DNA of 64,000 bases from CAVQJU01 sp963754955 (lineage in GTDB: Bacteria; Acidobacteriota; Vicinamibacteria; Vicinamibacterales; CAVVIG01). Location of the stretch: NCBI GenBank assembly GCA_963754955.1, contig CAVWHY010000006.1, positions 124,001-188,000 on the forward strand. Reading direction: 5' to 3'. This document shows positions 27,359 to 36,877 of this stretch, piece after piece. The notes below the pieces were generated by a model. That model did no database searches. It had not been told where the DNA came from and saw only the letters and a list, made by a program, of their open reading frames with translations. The translations under genes and the position numbers were made by a program. Numbering within the stretch: the first letter of the stretch is position 1; every line of letters starts with the position of its first letter.

Positions 27359-29851
27359 TCAGTGTGCGGCGCTGGCGACGACGGGCTCCGGCGCCGCCTT
27401 CATCCTCATCTGGAACGGTGTGCTGTTGACGACCCCGAGCACCAGGGACGAGAAACGGAAATTCTCGCGGCTCGCATTCCTGACGATGGCCCGAACCGCC
27501 GGCCTGTCGTAGTACTCGAGGCCGCGGCCGAGCGCGTATGTGAGCAACTTTTCGGTCATCGTGCCGGTGAATGCGTCCGGCCGGCGAAGCAGCATCTGTC
27601 GCAGGGCGATGGGGCCGTCGATTTTGGTGCCATCGGCGAGTTGCGAGGACGGGTCGATCGCGCTGTGGGCATCGGTCGTGCGCCACGCGCCCACCGCGTC
27701 GAAATTTTCCAGCGCAAACCCCAATGGGTCCATCTGTTTGTGGCACGCCGCACACGCCGGGTTTGCACGGTGCTCTTCCATCTGCTCGCGCATGGTCAGC
27801 GGACGCTCACGTTCGGCGTTCTCCTTGAGCGCCGGCACATCGGGCGGCGGCGGCGGCGGCGGCGTGCCCAGCAGATTCTCGAGAATCCATTTCCCGCGGA
27901 GTACGGGCGAGGTCCGGTTCGCCTGCGACGTGACCGTGAGGATGCTGCCCTGGCCCAACAGTCCGCGGCGGGCCTCGCTCGCGACCGGCACGCGCCGGAA
28001 CCGGCTGCCGTAGACATGCGGGATGCCGTAGTGTCGCGCGAGACGTTCGTTCACGAACGTGTAATCCGCCGTCAGGAGGTCGAACACGCTGCGGTCCTCG
28101 CGCATGACGCTTTCGACAAGCAGCTCCGTCTCCTGCAGGAACGCCTGGCGCAGGTTGTCGTCGAATTCCGGAAACTGGTCTTTGCTGGGTACCACGTTCC
28201 TGAGATTGCGGAGGTACAGCCATTGCCCGGCGAAGTTGCTCACGAGCGAGCGCGCGCGCGGGTCGCGCATCATGCGGGCGACCTCCTGGTTGAGGACGGC
28301 GGGTTCGCGGAGCCGGCCGCGGCTCGCCAGCGCCAGCAGGGGCTCGTCTGGAATGCTGCTCCAGAGGAAGAACGAAAGCCGGGACGCCAGTTCGAGATCG
28401 CTCACACGAAAGGCGGTACCGGGGGCGACATCATCCGGATCGCGCTCCGCCCGGAACACGAACTGTGGATCGCTCAGCAGGCGCTCGAGCGCCAGCTGAA
28501 CACCCGCGTCGAAGTCCCGCTTCTTGCGGCCAGCGTCGTAAAAGGCGATCAGCGGTCGCAAATCCGACTCGCCGACTGGACGACGGTACGCGAGCCGTGC
28601 GAGCGACGACAGAATCTGCCGGGCACACGCCGTCTCGCTCTTTGCGGCATCGGGACGGCAACTGAAGATCCGCCGGCGGCTGGGCGTGTCGCCGGGGCCG
28701 GCTACCGTCAAGGGACCGCTGATCGTGACGGCTTCGAGTTGCGGCACGCCTTCGGAATCGACCGGGTCGAGGGTCGAGAGGTAGGGGCGCAGCAGCGTGG
28801 GCGACATTGCCTCTGTCTTTTCGACGAAGGTGACGCCGATCGCCCGGGGGCCCGCCTTGATCGGCACACGGACCTGCAGCCGCGCTTCGATCATCTCGAC
28901 GGCCTTCTGCGGGCCCATCACCGATGTCGCAAAATCTTCGGGCGTTCCGACTGTCGCGAGGTGGACGCGCTCGCCGTCGACGGTCACTTCCACCTGATGC
29001 GAGTACGCCAGACCGCGGATGAACCCGACATTCGTCCGCCACAGCTTCGGTTTGATGACGTAGTCGCCGTCGAGCGGGAAGGTCTCGTGGATCACGGTGC
29101 CGCCTCGGGTGCCCAGGGGCAGGCCGTCGATGTGCCGCGTCTGGGTCAGGTCGAAGCGGACACGATAGGTCTGATCCGTAGGGGCGATCGCCGGATCGCC
29201 GACGGCAAGCGCGCTGATCTTTTCCGCAGCGCCCACGTACCGCTCGATCAGGATGGGCGACACGCCGAGCACATCGGCGACGTTGTCGAATCCGTAGCTC
29301 GAATCGTCGGGCGGCAGGAGGGCTGCCGCATCGACATCGAGCGCCAGGAGATCGCGGATCGCGTTCTGGTATTCCACGCGATTGAGCCGATGAAGCGCCG
29401 GGCGCCCCGGATTCGGGTGCGCCGCGCCCGCGCGATCGAGCGCGGTCTCGAGCCAGGTGGCCAGGGCGTCCCGCGTGGCATCGTCAGGCCGCGGGGCGCT
29501 CGGCGGGGGCATCGTCCCGGCCCGCAGCTTCTTGACGACCTTTTCCCACGATTCGGGGCCGTTTGCCACGTTCTGCGGGTCGAGCCCGTCGAGCATCAGG
29601 CCGGCCGCCTTCGTCCTGCCGTTGTGGCACGTGACGCAGTAACGATCGAGGGTCGCGCGCGGAGCCGCCACGGCGGCGTTGACGTCTGCCGGCCGACCCG
29701 CCACCGCGCCCGTTGCCTGGGGGCCGGCGGAGAGTGTCGTCGTCGACGCCGTTGCGAGGAACCACCCGGCCAGCAGGAGTGACGTCCCGGCGCCGACGGC
29801 CGTGCCCGGCCAGCCGACGCGGAAAGGGCGATTTCTGAGGATTTTTGGCAT
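27359..29851 (-). CDS. DUF1592-family di-haem cytochrome (cassette A)
   Basis: An 830-residue exported multidomain protein of the DUF1587-DUF1595-DUF1592-DUF1588-DUF1585 architecture, best known from Planctomycetes. After a membrane/signal segment (about 17-40) comes a haem site CVTCH (72-76). Middle domains include LHRLNRVEYQNAIRDLL and the SRLSFFLWSSIPD region. A second haem site CAACH (700-704) lies in the DUF1588 part, before DPLGFALENFDAVG. A proline run (about 650-660) precedes it. It probably transfers electrons in the periplasm; the reaction is unknown. It begins the operon with DUF1552, ankyrin and cytochrome c, and is divergent from the TonB receptor at 30003. An ATG (29851) or upstream TTG may be the start. 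Confidence 0.9.
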   Translation of the reverse strand: MPKILRNRPFRVGWPGTAVGAGTSLLLAGWFLATASTTTLSAGPQATGAVAGRPADVNAAVAAPRATLDRYCVTCHNGRTKAAGLMLDGLDPQNVANGPESWEKVVKKLRAGTMPPPSAPRPDDATRDALATWLETALDRAGAAHPNPGRPALHRLNRVEYQNAIRDLLALDVDAAALLPPDDSSYGFDNVADVLGVSPILIERYVGAAEKISALAVGDPAIAPTDQTYRVRFDLTQTRHIDGLPLGTRGGTVIHETFPLDGDYVIKPKLWRTNVGFIRGLAYSHQVEVTVDGERVHLATVGTPEDFATSVMGPQKAVEMIEARLQVRVPIKAGPRAIGVTFVEKTEAMSPTLLRPYLSTLDPVDSEGVPQLEAVTISGPLTVAGPGDTPSRRRIFSCRPDAAKSETACARQILSSLARLAYRRPVGESDLRPLIAFYDAGRKKRDFDAGVQLALERLLSDPQFVFRAERDPDDVAPGTAFRVSDLELASRLSFFLWSSIPDEPLLALASRGRLREPAVLNQEVARMMRDPRARSLVSNFAGQWLYLRNLRNVVPSKDQFPEFDDNLRQAFLQETELLVESVMREDRSVFDLLTADYTFVNERLARHYGIPHVYGSRFRRVPVASEARRGLLGQGSILTVTSQANRTSPVLRGKWILENLLGTPPPPPPPDVPALKENAERERPLTMREQMEEHRANPACAACHKQMDPLGFALENFDAVGAWRTTDAHSAIDPSSQLADGTKIDGPIALRQMLLRRPDAFTGTMTEKLLTYALGRGLEYYDRPAVRAIVRNASRENFRFSSLVLGVVNSTPFQMRMKAAPEPVVASAAH

Positions 29852-29892
29852 ACGCCAGCGTGTAGCGTCACACAGGGGGAGGTTCCCCCGCA

Positions 29893-29910
29893 ATACCTGT
29901 TAACAGGTAT
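29893..29910. promoter_or_regulatory. Perfect 18-bp palindrome, candidate operator
   Basis: ATACCTGTTAACAGGTAT reads the same on both strands. It lies in the 151-bp divergent region between cassette A and the TonB receptor starting cassette B, so a dimeric regulator here could control both directions. A weak sigma-70-like pair (TCGAAA at 29910-29915, TAGGAT at 29933-29938, 17-bp spacer) follows on the plus strand. A hairpin GGGGGA/TCCCCC (29875-29889) lies on the other side. No regulator gene is adjacent. Confidence 0.5.
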
Positions 29911-30002
29911 CGAAAGACCCGTTTTTCGTTGGTAGGATGCGTCGTCGCGGGCTCCCCGCTCGGGCGCCGCCCGGTCATTCAGCCGCCGAAGGAGACTTGC
30001 GC

Positions 30003-33000
30003 ATGATTCACCGGAGTGGTTCGGTCGCGGCCATCCTCACGGCGGTGATCGTCGTTCTTGCGCCGGCGGCGGCCTTCGCCCAGGCTTCGATCGCCGGCGT
30101 GGTCAGGGACACGTCGGGAGCGGTGCTGCCGGGCGTCACAATCGAAGCGTCAAGCACGGCGCTCATCGAAAAGGTTCGCACGGTGGCGACCGACAACACC
30201 GGCCAGTACAAGATCGTGGATCTGCGGCCCGGAACGTACTCGGTGACCTTTACCCTCACCGGCTTCAGCGGGGTGAAACGTGAGGGCATCGAACTGACCG
30301 GCTCCTTCGCCGCCACTATCAACGCTGAACTGAAGGTGGGCGCGGTCGAGGAAACGGTCACCGTTACGGGCGCCTCACCCATCGTTGACGTTCAGAACTC
30401 CTCACAACAACAAGTGCTCGGGTCCGATGTCATCGACGCCATTCCCACGTCGAGAACGCAATTTACCACCGCGGTGCTCATCCCCGGGATGACCATCTCG
30501 ACGGCGCAGGACGTTGGCGGCACGAACAGCCTTGCGGGGACGACGACGTCACTGGCGATTCACGGGGGCCGACCGGGCGATCAGCGGATCCTCATCGACG
30601 GCCTGCCGACGGCCAACAACGAAACCACGGGGAATGCCAGCAACTTCCTGCCGAACATGGGCAGCACGCAGGAAATGACGATCAACTATGCCGCGGGGAC
30701 CGCGGACCAGGAGACCGGTGGCGTCCGCGTCAATATGATTCCGCGCCAGGGCGGCAACCGCTTCAGCGGATCGTTTTTCGGCACGGCCGTCAACTCCGCG
30801 TTCCAGTCAAGCAACTACACCGCCGAGCTCAAGGCCGCCGGGCTCCGGGCGCCGGACGAAATCAAACTCAATTACGACTTCAATCCGTCGGCGGGCGGTC
30901 CCATCGTCCGGGACAAGCTGTGGTTTTTCACATCGGCCCGGTTCGTGGCGAACGAAAACTACGTCGCCGGGGTGGTGGGCAACGCCAACGCCGGCAAACC
31001 GAATGCGTGGACATACGTGCCGGATAGCTCCGTGAGGGGCTTGTACTCGCTGACGCAGGAGAGCGTCAACACACGCCTGACCTGGCAGGCCAACGCGAAG
31101 AACAAGTTCAGCGGCTTCTACGACTACCAGTGGCGCTGCTGGTGCGCGCGGCAGCTGGCCAACCTCTCGCCGGAGTCTGCGAGCACCTACACTTTTCCCA
31201 TCGAGAACATGGGGTCGTTCAGCTGGTCGTCCCCGATGACCAGCCGACTGCTGCTCGACGCCAGCGTTTCCCACCGGGGCGAGCGCTTTGTCGTTCAACA
31301 GCCGCCCGAGGGCGATGTGTATCGGACCTTGATTCCGGTCACCGAGCAGTCCACCGGTTTGCTGTACCGAGGCGTCGGGACGGCCGTCGCGACGCAACCT
31401 TTCATCGCGAATACGACGTCCCCGACGAGCGCTCAGGCTTCGTTGACATTCGTCACGGGCACCCACGCGCTCAAGCTTGGCTTCAGCGACACGTGGGGCG
31501 GACGCCATGCGACGTACGATTCGCCAGCCACCGTCGGGGTGACCTATCGGTTCAACACCGTCAATGGGGTGACGACGCCAAACCTGATTACGGAATATGC
31601 CACGCCGTACAGCAACAGCGAAAACCTGAGAGCGAACCTGGGCGTCTACGCGCAGGACAAGTGGACCCTGTCGCGGCTCACGCTGAATCTCGGCGTCCGG
31701 TTCGACTACTTCAACAACTACTTCCCGGCGACCTCCGTCGGACCGGGGCCGCTCGTGCCCAACCGGAATCTGACGTTTCCGGAGTCGTCGTTTGTGAACT
31801 GGAAGGATGTCTCGCCCCGCATGGGCGCCGCCTACGACATCTTCGCTAACGGGAAGACCGCGGTCAAAGTGAGCCTGGGCAAGTTTGTCATCGCGCAGGG
31901 ACTGCAAGGGGTCTACGGCGACCAGGCCGATCCGATTGGCCGCCTGGCCAACATGGTGACCCGGAGCTGGAACGACAATTTGTTTCCGGTCGGTGATTCG
32001 CGACGCGGAAACTTCGTGCCGGACTGTTCGCTCACCAACCCGCTCGCCAACGGCGAATGCGGGGTGATGTCAAACACGAGCTTCGGCAGCACGGTGCCAG
32101 CAACGTCGTACGATGATCGCGCGCTCCAGGGCTTCGGAGTCCGCCCGGACAGCTGGGAGTTCTCGACGAGCGTTCAGCATGAGCTCGTCCCTCGCGTGTC
32201 GATCAACGTCGGGTATTTCCGGCGCTGGTACGGCAACTTTGCCGTTACGGACAATCTGGCGGTCAGCCCGAACGACTACAGTCCGTTCACCGTGACCGCC
32301 CCGCTGGATCCACGGCTGCCGGGCGGTGGCGGCTATCTGGTGTCCGGCCTCTACGATCTCAATCCGAACAAAGTGGGGCAGGTCAACAACTACTTCACGC
32401 TCGCGAGCGACTACGGCGAGCAGATCGAGCACTGGAACGGCATCGACGTCACGGTCAACGCCCGGCTCGGGCGCGGCGTGCTGGTTCAGGGCGGCCTCAG
32501 CACCGGCAAGACGATGGCGGATAACTGCGACCTCGTGGCGAAGATCCGGAGCCTGGCATTCGGGGGCACCAGCCTGGGCGCCGCGAACACGAACGTGTGG
32601 CTGCCGCAATCGTATTGTCATCAGGAATCTCCGTTCCTGACGCAGGTGAAGTTCCTCGGGGCGTATTCCGTGCCTCGCGTTGATGTGCAGGTGAGCGGGA
32701 CGTTCCAGAGCATTCCCGGTCCCCAGATCAGCGCGACGTATGTCGTGCCCAACGCGCTGGTCATCCCGTCGCTTGGCCGGCCGCTCTCGGGGAATGCCGC
32801 CAACGTGAGCGTGTCGATTGTCCCGCCGGGAACGATGTACGGCGAGCGGCTCAATCAGCTCGATTTCCGGGTCGGGAAAACCTTGAAGTTCGGCACGACC
32901 CGGACGGCCGTGAACCTGGATCTCTTCAACGCGTTCAACGCGAACACCGCGTTGACACTGAACAACAACTACGCCAGCTGGCAGCAACCGCTGTCGATTG

Positions 33001-33044
33001 TGTCAGGCCGCTTGACAAAGATCAGCGTGCAGTTTGACTTCTGA
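30003..33044 (+). CDS. TonB-dependent receptor with carboxypeptidase-regulatory domain (cassette B)
   Basis: A 1013-residue outer-membrane receptor. Signal peptide about 1-27 (ending AFAQA), regulatory Ig-like domain about 28-108 (GVVRDTSGAVLPGVTIEA), plug domain about 125-240, then the beta-barrel ending ISVQFDF with terminal Phe. The ATG at 30003 is preceded by GGAGA; an upstream extension is unsupported. It opens cassette B, with the DUF1592 gene 28 bases downstream, so the receptor may import or sense the substrate handled by the exported redox proteins. Ligand unknown. Confidence 0.92.
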   Translation: MIHRSGSVAAILTAVIVVLAPAAAFAQASIAGVVRDTSGAVLPGVTIEASSTALIEKVRTVATDNTGQYKIVDLRPGTYSVTFTLTGFSGVKREGIELTGSFAATINAELKVGAVEETVTVTGASPIVDVQNSSQQQVLGSDVIDAIPTSRTQFTTAVLIPGMTISTAQDVGGTNSLAGTTTSLAIHGGRPGDQRILIDGLPTANNETTGNASNFLPNMGSTQEMTINYAAGTADQETGGVRVNMIPRQGGNRFSGSFFGTAVNSAFQSSNYTAELKAAGLRAPDEIKLNYDFNPSAGGPIVRDKLWFFTSARFVANENYVAGVVGNANAGKPNAWTYVPDSSVRGLYSLTQESVNTRLTWQANAKNKFSGFYDYQWRCWCARQLANLSPESASTYTFPIENMGSFSWSSPMTSRLLLDASVSHRGERFVVQQPPEGDVYRTLIPVTEQSTGLLYRGVGTAVATQPFIANTTSPTSAQASLTFVTGTHALKLGFSDTWGGRHATYDSPATVGVTYRFNTVNGVTTPNLITEYATPYSNSENLRANLGVYAQDKWTLSRLTLNLGVRFDYFNNYFPATSVGPGPLVPNRNLTFPESSFVNWKDVSPRMGAAYDIFANGKTAVKVSLGKFVIAQGLQGVYGDQADPIGRLANMVTRSWNDNLFPVGDSRRGNFVPDCSLTNPLANGECGVMSNTSFGSTVPATSYDDRALQGFGVRPDSWEFSTSVQHELVPRVSINVGYFRRWYGNFAVTDNLAVSPNDYSPFTVTAPLDPRLPGGGGYLVSGLYDLNPNKVGQVNNYFTLASDYGEQIEHWNGIDVTVNARLGRGVLVQGGLSTGKTMADNCDLVAKIRSLAFGGTSLGAANTNVWLPQSYCHQESPFLTQVKFLGAYSVPRVDVQVSGTFQSIPGPQISATYVVPNALVIPSLGRPLSGNAANVSVSIVPPGTMYGERLNQLDFRVGKTLKFGTTRTAVNLDLFNAFNANTALTLNNNYASWQQPLSIVSGRLTKISVQFDF

Positions 33045-33072
33045 ACCGGGATCGACGCGCGGGGGCCAAGCG

Positions 33073-35523
33073 ATGCGTGGATGTGTTTACGTTCGGACGG
33101 CGGTATTCGTCGCGGTGTGCCTCGCGGCGGTGGGCGTGCCTCGGGCCGCGGCGCCGCCGGGGCAGCCAGCATCGGCACCCGCCAATGCCCCCGAACGCCA
33201 ATCGGCCGTCATCGTCAAGTACTGCGTGACGTGCCACAACGACCGCGTGAGGGCGTCAGGCGTGTCGTTCGAGAAGATGAGTCTGTCGGAAGTGCCTGAA
33301 CACGCGGAAGTCTGGGAAAAGGCCGTCCGGAAGCTGCGGGGCGGGATGATGCCGCCCCAGGGGTCTCCGCGGCCCGACGCCGCCACGCACGACGCGCTCA
33401 GGAACTGGCTCGAGCAGGAGCTGGATCACGGCGCGGCAGCCAGGCCCAATCCGGGCCGGCCGATGCTGCATCGCCTGAATCGCGTGGAATACGGAAACGC
33501 GGTACGCGACCTGCTGGCGTTACGGGTGGACGTCGCGTCGTTGCTGCCGCCCGACGATTCCGGTTACGGCTTCGACAATATCGCCGATCTGCTTGGCGTC
33601 TCACCGGTGTTGCTCGAACGGTATCTGGAGGCGGCCGGAAGAATCAGCGACATGGCCGTCGGGGATCGCAATGCCGAGCCCACCGCCCTCGTCTACCGCG
33701 TGCGCCAGGATGCGTCGCAGGACCGGCATGTCGACGGAATGCCCCTGGGAACCGTCGGCGGCACGGCCGTCGAGCCGACGCTTCCGCTCGACGGCGAGTA
33801 CGACCTTCGCGTGAAGCTCTTTCGAACGAATCTGGGCACGATGCGGGGCCTCGAGTACGAGCAGCATCTCGAGATCGCCGTGGACGGCAGGCGCGTGCAT
33901 CTCGCGAAGTTCGGCGGGAACGAGGAGATCGCGGCATCGAGCGACAATCCGACGACAACCGGCAACGCGGTGGACGAGCGCCTGCGCGTGCGCCTGCCCT
34001 TGACCGCCGGTCCGCACAGGATCACGGTGGCGTTTCTCGCCAAGCCAGCCGTGCAGGGCGGCCGGCGCCTGCAGCCGTGGCAACGGAGTTCCTCGGATAC
34101 GGTCGACTTCGCCGGTTATCCTCACGTGGACACGTTTACGGTCGCCGGGCCTTTTGAGTCCACGGGCGTCGGAGACACGCCCAGCCGCCGCGCGATCTTC
34201 ATCTGCCGGCCGTCGGCTCCGGCCGACGAGACCCCCTGCGCGCGCCGCATCATCTCGGCGCTGAGCCGTCGCGCGTACCGAGGCATGTCCACGGACGTCG
34301 ACGTGCAGCGGCTCCTGGATTTCTATGTGGCGGGCAGGCGGGAGGGGGATTTCGACGAGGGCATCGCGACCGCCCTGCGGCGAATGCTCACCAGCCCGAA
34401 GTTCCTGTTCCGGTCCGAGCAGGATCCCGAGGGCCTCGCGCCCGGGAGCGTCTTCCGCGTCAGCGATCTGGAGCTGGCGAGCCGCTTGTCGTTCTTCCTC
34501 TGGAGCAGCATTCCTGACGGCGAGCTGCTGGACAGCGCCGCCAGCGGGCAGTTGCACGCGCCGGGAACGCTCGAACGTCAGGTGCAGCGCATGCTGGCCG
34601 ACCCACGGTCGCAGGCGCTGGTGGACAATTTCGCGGGGCAGTGGCTGTACCTGCGCAACCTGCCGGGACAGATTCCGAACTCGAACGAGTTTCCCGACTT
34701 CGACGACAACCTCCGCCAGGCGTTCCGGCACGAGTCCGAGCTCTTCTTCAACAGCATCGTCCGGGAGAACCAGAGCGTCGTCAATCTGCTGACGGCCAAT
34801 TACACGTTCGTGAACGAGCGCCTCGCAAAGCACTACGGGATCCCGAACGTGTACGGAAGCCACTACCGCCGCGTCGTCATCACGGATCCGAATCGTGTGG
34901 GGCTGCTCGGCCAGGGGAGCGTGCTGATGACGACATCGCTCGCGGATCGCACGTCGCCCGTGCGCCGGGGCAAGTGGATTCTGGAGAATGTGCTGGGTAC
35001 GCCGCCGCCACCACCACCGGACAACGTCCCGCCGCTCAAGGACAAGAACACGCTCGACAAGCCGCTCACGATGCGGGCGCAGATGGAAGAGCACCGCGCC
35101 AACCCCGCGTGCGCGAGCTGTCACAAGATCATGGATCCGATTGGGCTCTCGCTCGAGCACTTCGACGCGGTGGGCGCCTGGCGCGCCACGGATGCTGGCG
35201 AACCGATCGACACTTCGGGGCAGCTCGCCGATGGTACGAAGGTCGATGGTCCCGTCAGCCTGCGGCAGGCGTTACTCCGCCACCCCGAGATCTTCGTCGA
35301 GACCTTTACGGAGAAGCTGCTCACGTATGCACTGGGGCGCGGGGTCGCCTACTACGACATGCCGACCGTGCGGGCCATCGTCCGCGACGCGTCCCTTCAC
35401 GGTTATCAGTTCTCATCGATCCTGACGGGGATTGTCAAAAGTCCGCCGTTTGGGATGCGGATGAAGCCGGCGCCGCAGGCCGACGTGGCGCCGCCGCGGG
35501 TCGCGGTTGCTGGAGCACGGTAG
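33073..35523 (+). CDS. DUF1592-family di-haem cytochrome (cassette B)
   Basis: An 816-residue paralogue of the gene at 27359, with the same domain order. Signal peptide about 1-27; haem site CVTCH at 51-55; second haem site CASCH at 680-684 followed by KIMDPIGLSLEHFDAVG. The middle keeps LHRLNRVEYGNAVRDLL, SRLSFFLWSSIPD and NFAGQWLYLRNL. A proline run (about 640) precedes the second haem domain. The ATG at 33073 is chosen because the longer frame begins inside the TonB receptor gene. Gene order after it (DUF1552, ankyrin, cytochrome c) is the same as in cassette A, so a duplicated block is inferred. Confidence 0.9.
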   Translation: MRGCVYVRTAVFVAVCLAAVGVPRAAAPPGQPASAPANAPERQSAVIVKYCVTCHNDRVRASGVSFEKMSLSEVPEHAEVWEKAVRKLRGGMMPPQGSPRPDAATHDALRNWLEQELDHGAAARPNPGRPMLHRLNRVEYGNAVRDLLALRVDVASLLPPDDSGYGFDNIADLLGVSPVLLERYLEAAGRISDMAVGDRNAEPTALVYRVRQDASQDRHVDGMPLGTVGGTAVEPTLPLDGEYDLRVKLFRTNLGTMRGLEYEQHLEIAVDGRRVHLAKFGGNEEIAASSDNPTTTGNAVDERLRVRLPLTAGPHRITVAFLAKPAVQGGRRLQPWQRSSSDTVDFAGYPHVDTFTVAGPFESTGVGDTPSRRAIFICRPSAPADETPCARRIISALSRRAYRGMSTDVDVQRLLDFYVAGRREGDFDEGIATALRRMLTSPKFLFRSEQDPEGLAPGSVFRVSDLELASRLSFFLWSSIPDGELLDSAASGQLHAPGTLERQVQRMLADPRSQALVDNFAGQWLYLRNLPGQIPNSNEFPDFDDNLRQAFRHESELFFNSIVRENQSVVNLLTANYTFVNERLAKHYGIPNVYGSHYRRVVITDPNRVGLLGQGSVLMTTSLADRTSPVRRGKWILENVLGTPPPPPPDNVPPLKDKNTLDKPLTMRAQMEEHRANPACASCHKIMDPIGLSLEHFDAVGAWRATDAGEPIDTSGQLADGTKVDGPVSLRQALLRHPEIFVETFTEKLLTYALGRGVAYYDMPTVRAIVRDASLHGYQFSSILTGIVKSPPFGMRMKPAPQADVAPPRVAVAGAR

Positions 35524-35563
35524 AGAGATCGTTCATTGATTTTTGGTTAAGGAGCGTAGCGTT

Positions 35564-36877
35564 ATGTTCATCACCAAGATGTCGCTGCCGCGTCGACGAT
35601 TCCTGCGTGGACTCGGCACGGCGTTCGCCCTGCCGTTCCTGGATGCGATGGTTCCGGCGGCGACCGCGCTCGCAGGCACCGCCGCCACGACCCGCCGGTT
35701 CGGCGCGGTCTTCGTGCCCATGGGCGCGGTGATGGATAAATGGACACCCGCTGCCACTGGCGCCGGGTTTGAGTTCAGCGCGATCTTGAAACCGCTCGAG
35801 CCGTTTCGCTCGCACGTGACCGTCGTCAGCGGGACGAACGAACCGTCCGAGGGGACGCATTCCCGCAGCGTGTCGGCGTTCCTGTCTGGTTCAGCCCCCA
35901 AACGCACCGAAGCGGAGGATGTGAGGGTCGGGACGACGATCGATCAGATCATTGCCGAGAAGATCGGTGCGGACACGCAATTCAGTTCGCTCGGCCTGGC
36001 GATCGAAGACGTGACCGGCTACATCGGCGCCTGCGACACGGGATACAGCTGCGCGTATCAGAACACCATGTCGTGGAAGACCCCCACGATGCCGGTGCCC
36101 ATGGAAACCAACCCGCGCGTCGTGTTCGAGCGGCTCTTCGGACGGCCGGGCACCGCCGCGCAGCGCCTGGCGCGCCGCCGCCTCGACGCCAGCATTCTGG
36201 ATGCCGTGCGTGAGGACGCCGCGGACCTCAATCGTGGACTGGGCGCGCGCGATCGTACCCGCCTCACGGAATACCTCGACAACGTGCGGGACATCGAGCA
36301 GCGGATACAGAAGGCCGAGAAGAACGCGGAGAACGGCCTCGCCCTTCCGGACACCCCGGTGGGCATTCCCGACCTCTACGCGGATCATGCGGGTCTCATG
36401 TTCGACCTCATCGCGCTGGCCTACGAGGCCGACCTCACCCGGGTGGCGAGTTTCATGATGGCGCGCGAGGCGAGCCAGCGGATCTACCCGGAAATCAACT
36501 TCATGGAACCCCACCATCACGTCTCGCACCACCGTGGGGAGGAAGTGAACCTCTCGAGGCTCGTGACGCTCCAGACGTACCATGTCCAGCAGTTCGCGAG
36601 ATTCGTGCAGAAGCTTGCGTCGACACCGGATGGTGACGGTTCGTTGCTGGATCATACGATGCTGCTCTACGGCAGCGGCATGAGCAACAGCGACATTCAC
36701 TCGCCGATCGGCTTGCCCCTGGTGGTGCTCGGCGGAGGAGCGGCGGGTGTGAAGGGTGGGCGCCATCTGCAGGCACCGGCCGGGACGCCGCACGCCAACC
36801 TGCTCGTCGACATTGTCAACAAGTTCGGCGTGCCCCTGCAGGCGCACGGCGTGAGCAACGGCCGCCTGGAGATCTGA
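35564..36877 (+). CDS. DUF1552 (HxxSHH) Tat-exported protein (cassette B)
   Basis: A 437-residue paralogue of the protein at 26019. The Tat motif LPRRRFLRGLG starts the protein; HHVSHH (318-323) gives the HxxSHH motif, and DGDGSLLDHTMLLYGSGMSN is the later conserved block. The ATG at 35564 has AGGAG upstream. The stop codon overlaps the ankyrin start by one base (TGATG), indicating translational coupling. Enzymatic activity has not been established for the family; export and the conserved His cluster suggest a periplasmic metal-dependent role. Confidence 0.9.
   Translation: MFITKMSLPRRRFLRGLGTAFALPFLDAMVPAATALAGTAATTRRFGAVFVPMGAVMDKWTPAATGAGFEFSAILKPLEPFRSHVTVVSGTNEPSEGTHSRSVSAFLSGSAPKRTEAEDVRVGTTIDQIIAEKIGADTQFSSLGLAIEDVTGYIGACDTGYSCAYQNTMSWKTPTMPVPMETNPRVVFERLFGRPGTAAQRLARRRLDASILDAVREDAADLNRGLGARDRTRLTEYLDNVRDIEQRIQKAEKNAENGLALPDTPVGIPDLYADHAGLMFDLIALAYEADLTRVASFMMAREASQRIYPEINFMEPHHHVSHHRGEEVNLSRLVTLQTYHVQQFARFVQKLASTPDGDGSLLDHTMLLYGSGMSNSDIHSPIGLPLVVLGGGAAGVKGGRHLQAPAGTPHANLLVDIVNKFGVPLQAHGVSNGRLEI

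Noticed and set aside
27362..29782. 800-residue plus-strand frame over the cassette A DUF1592 gene
   Set aside because: Low-complexity Arg/Gly-rich translation that mirrors the real gene on the other strand; typical of GC-rich DNA.
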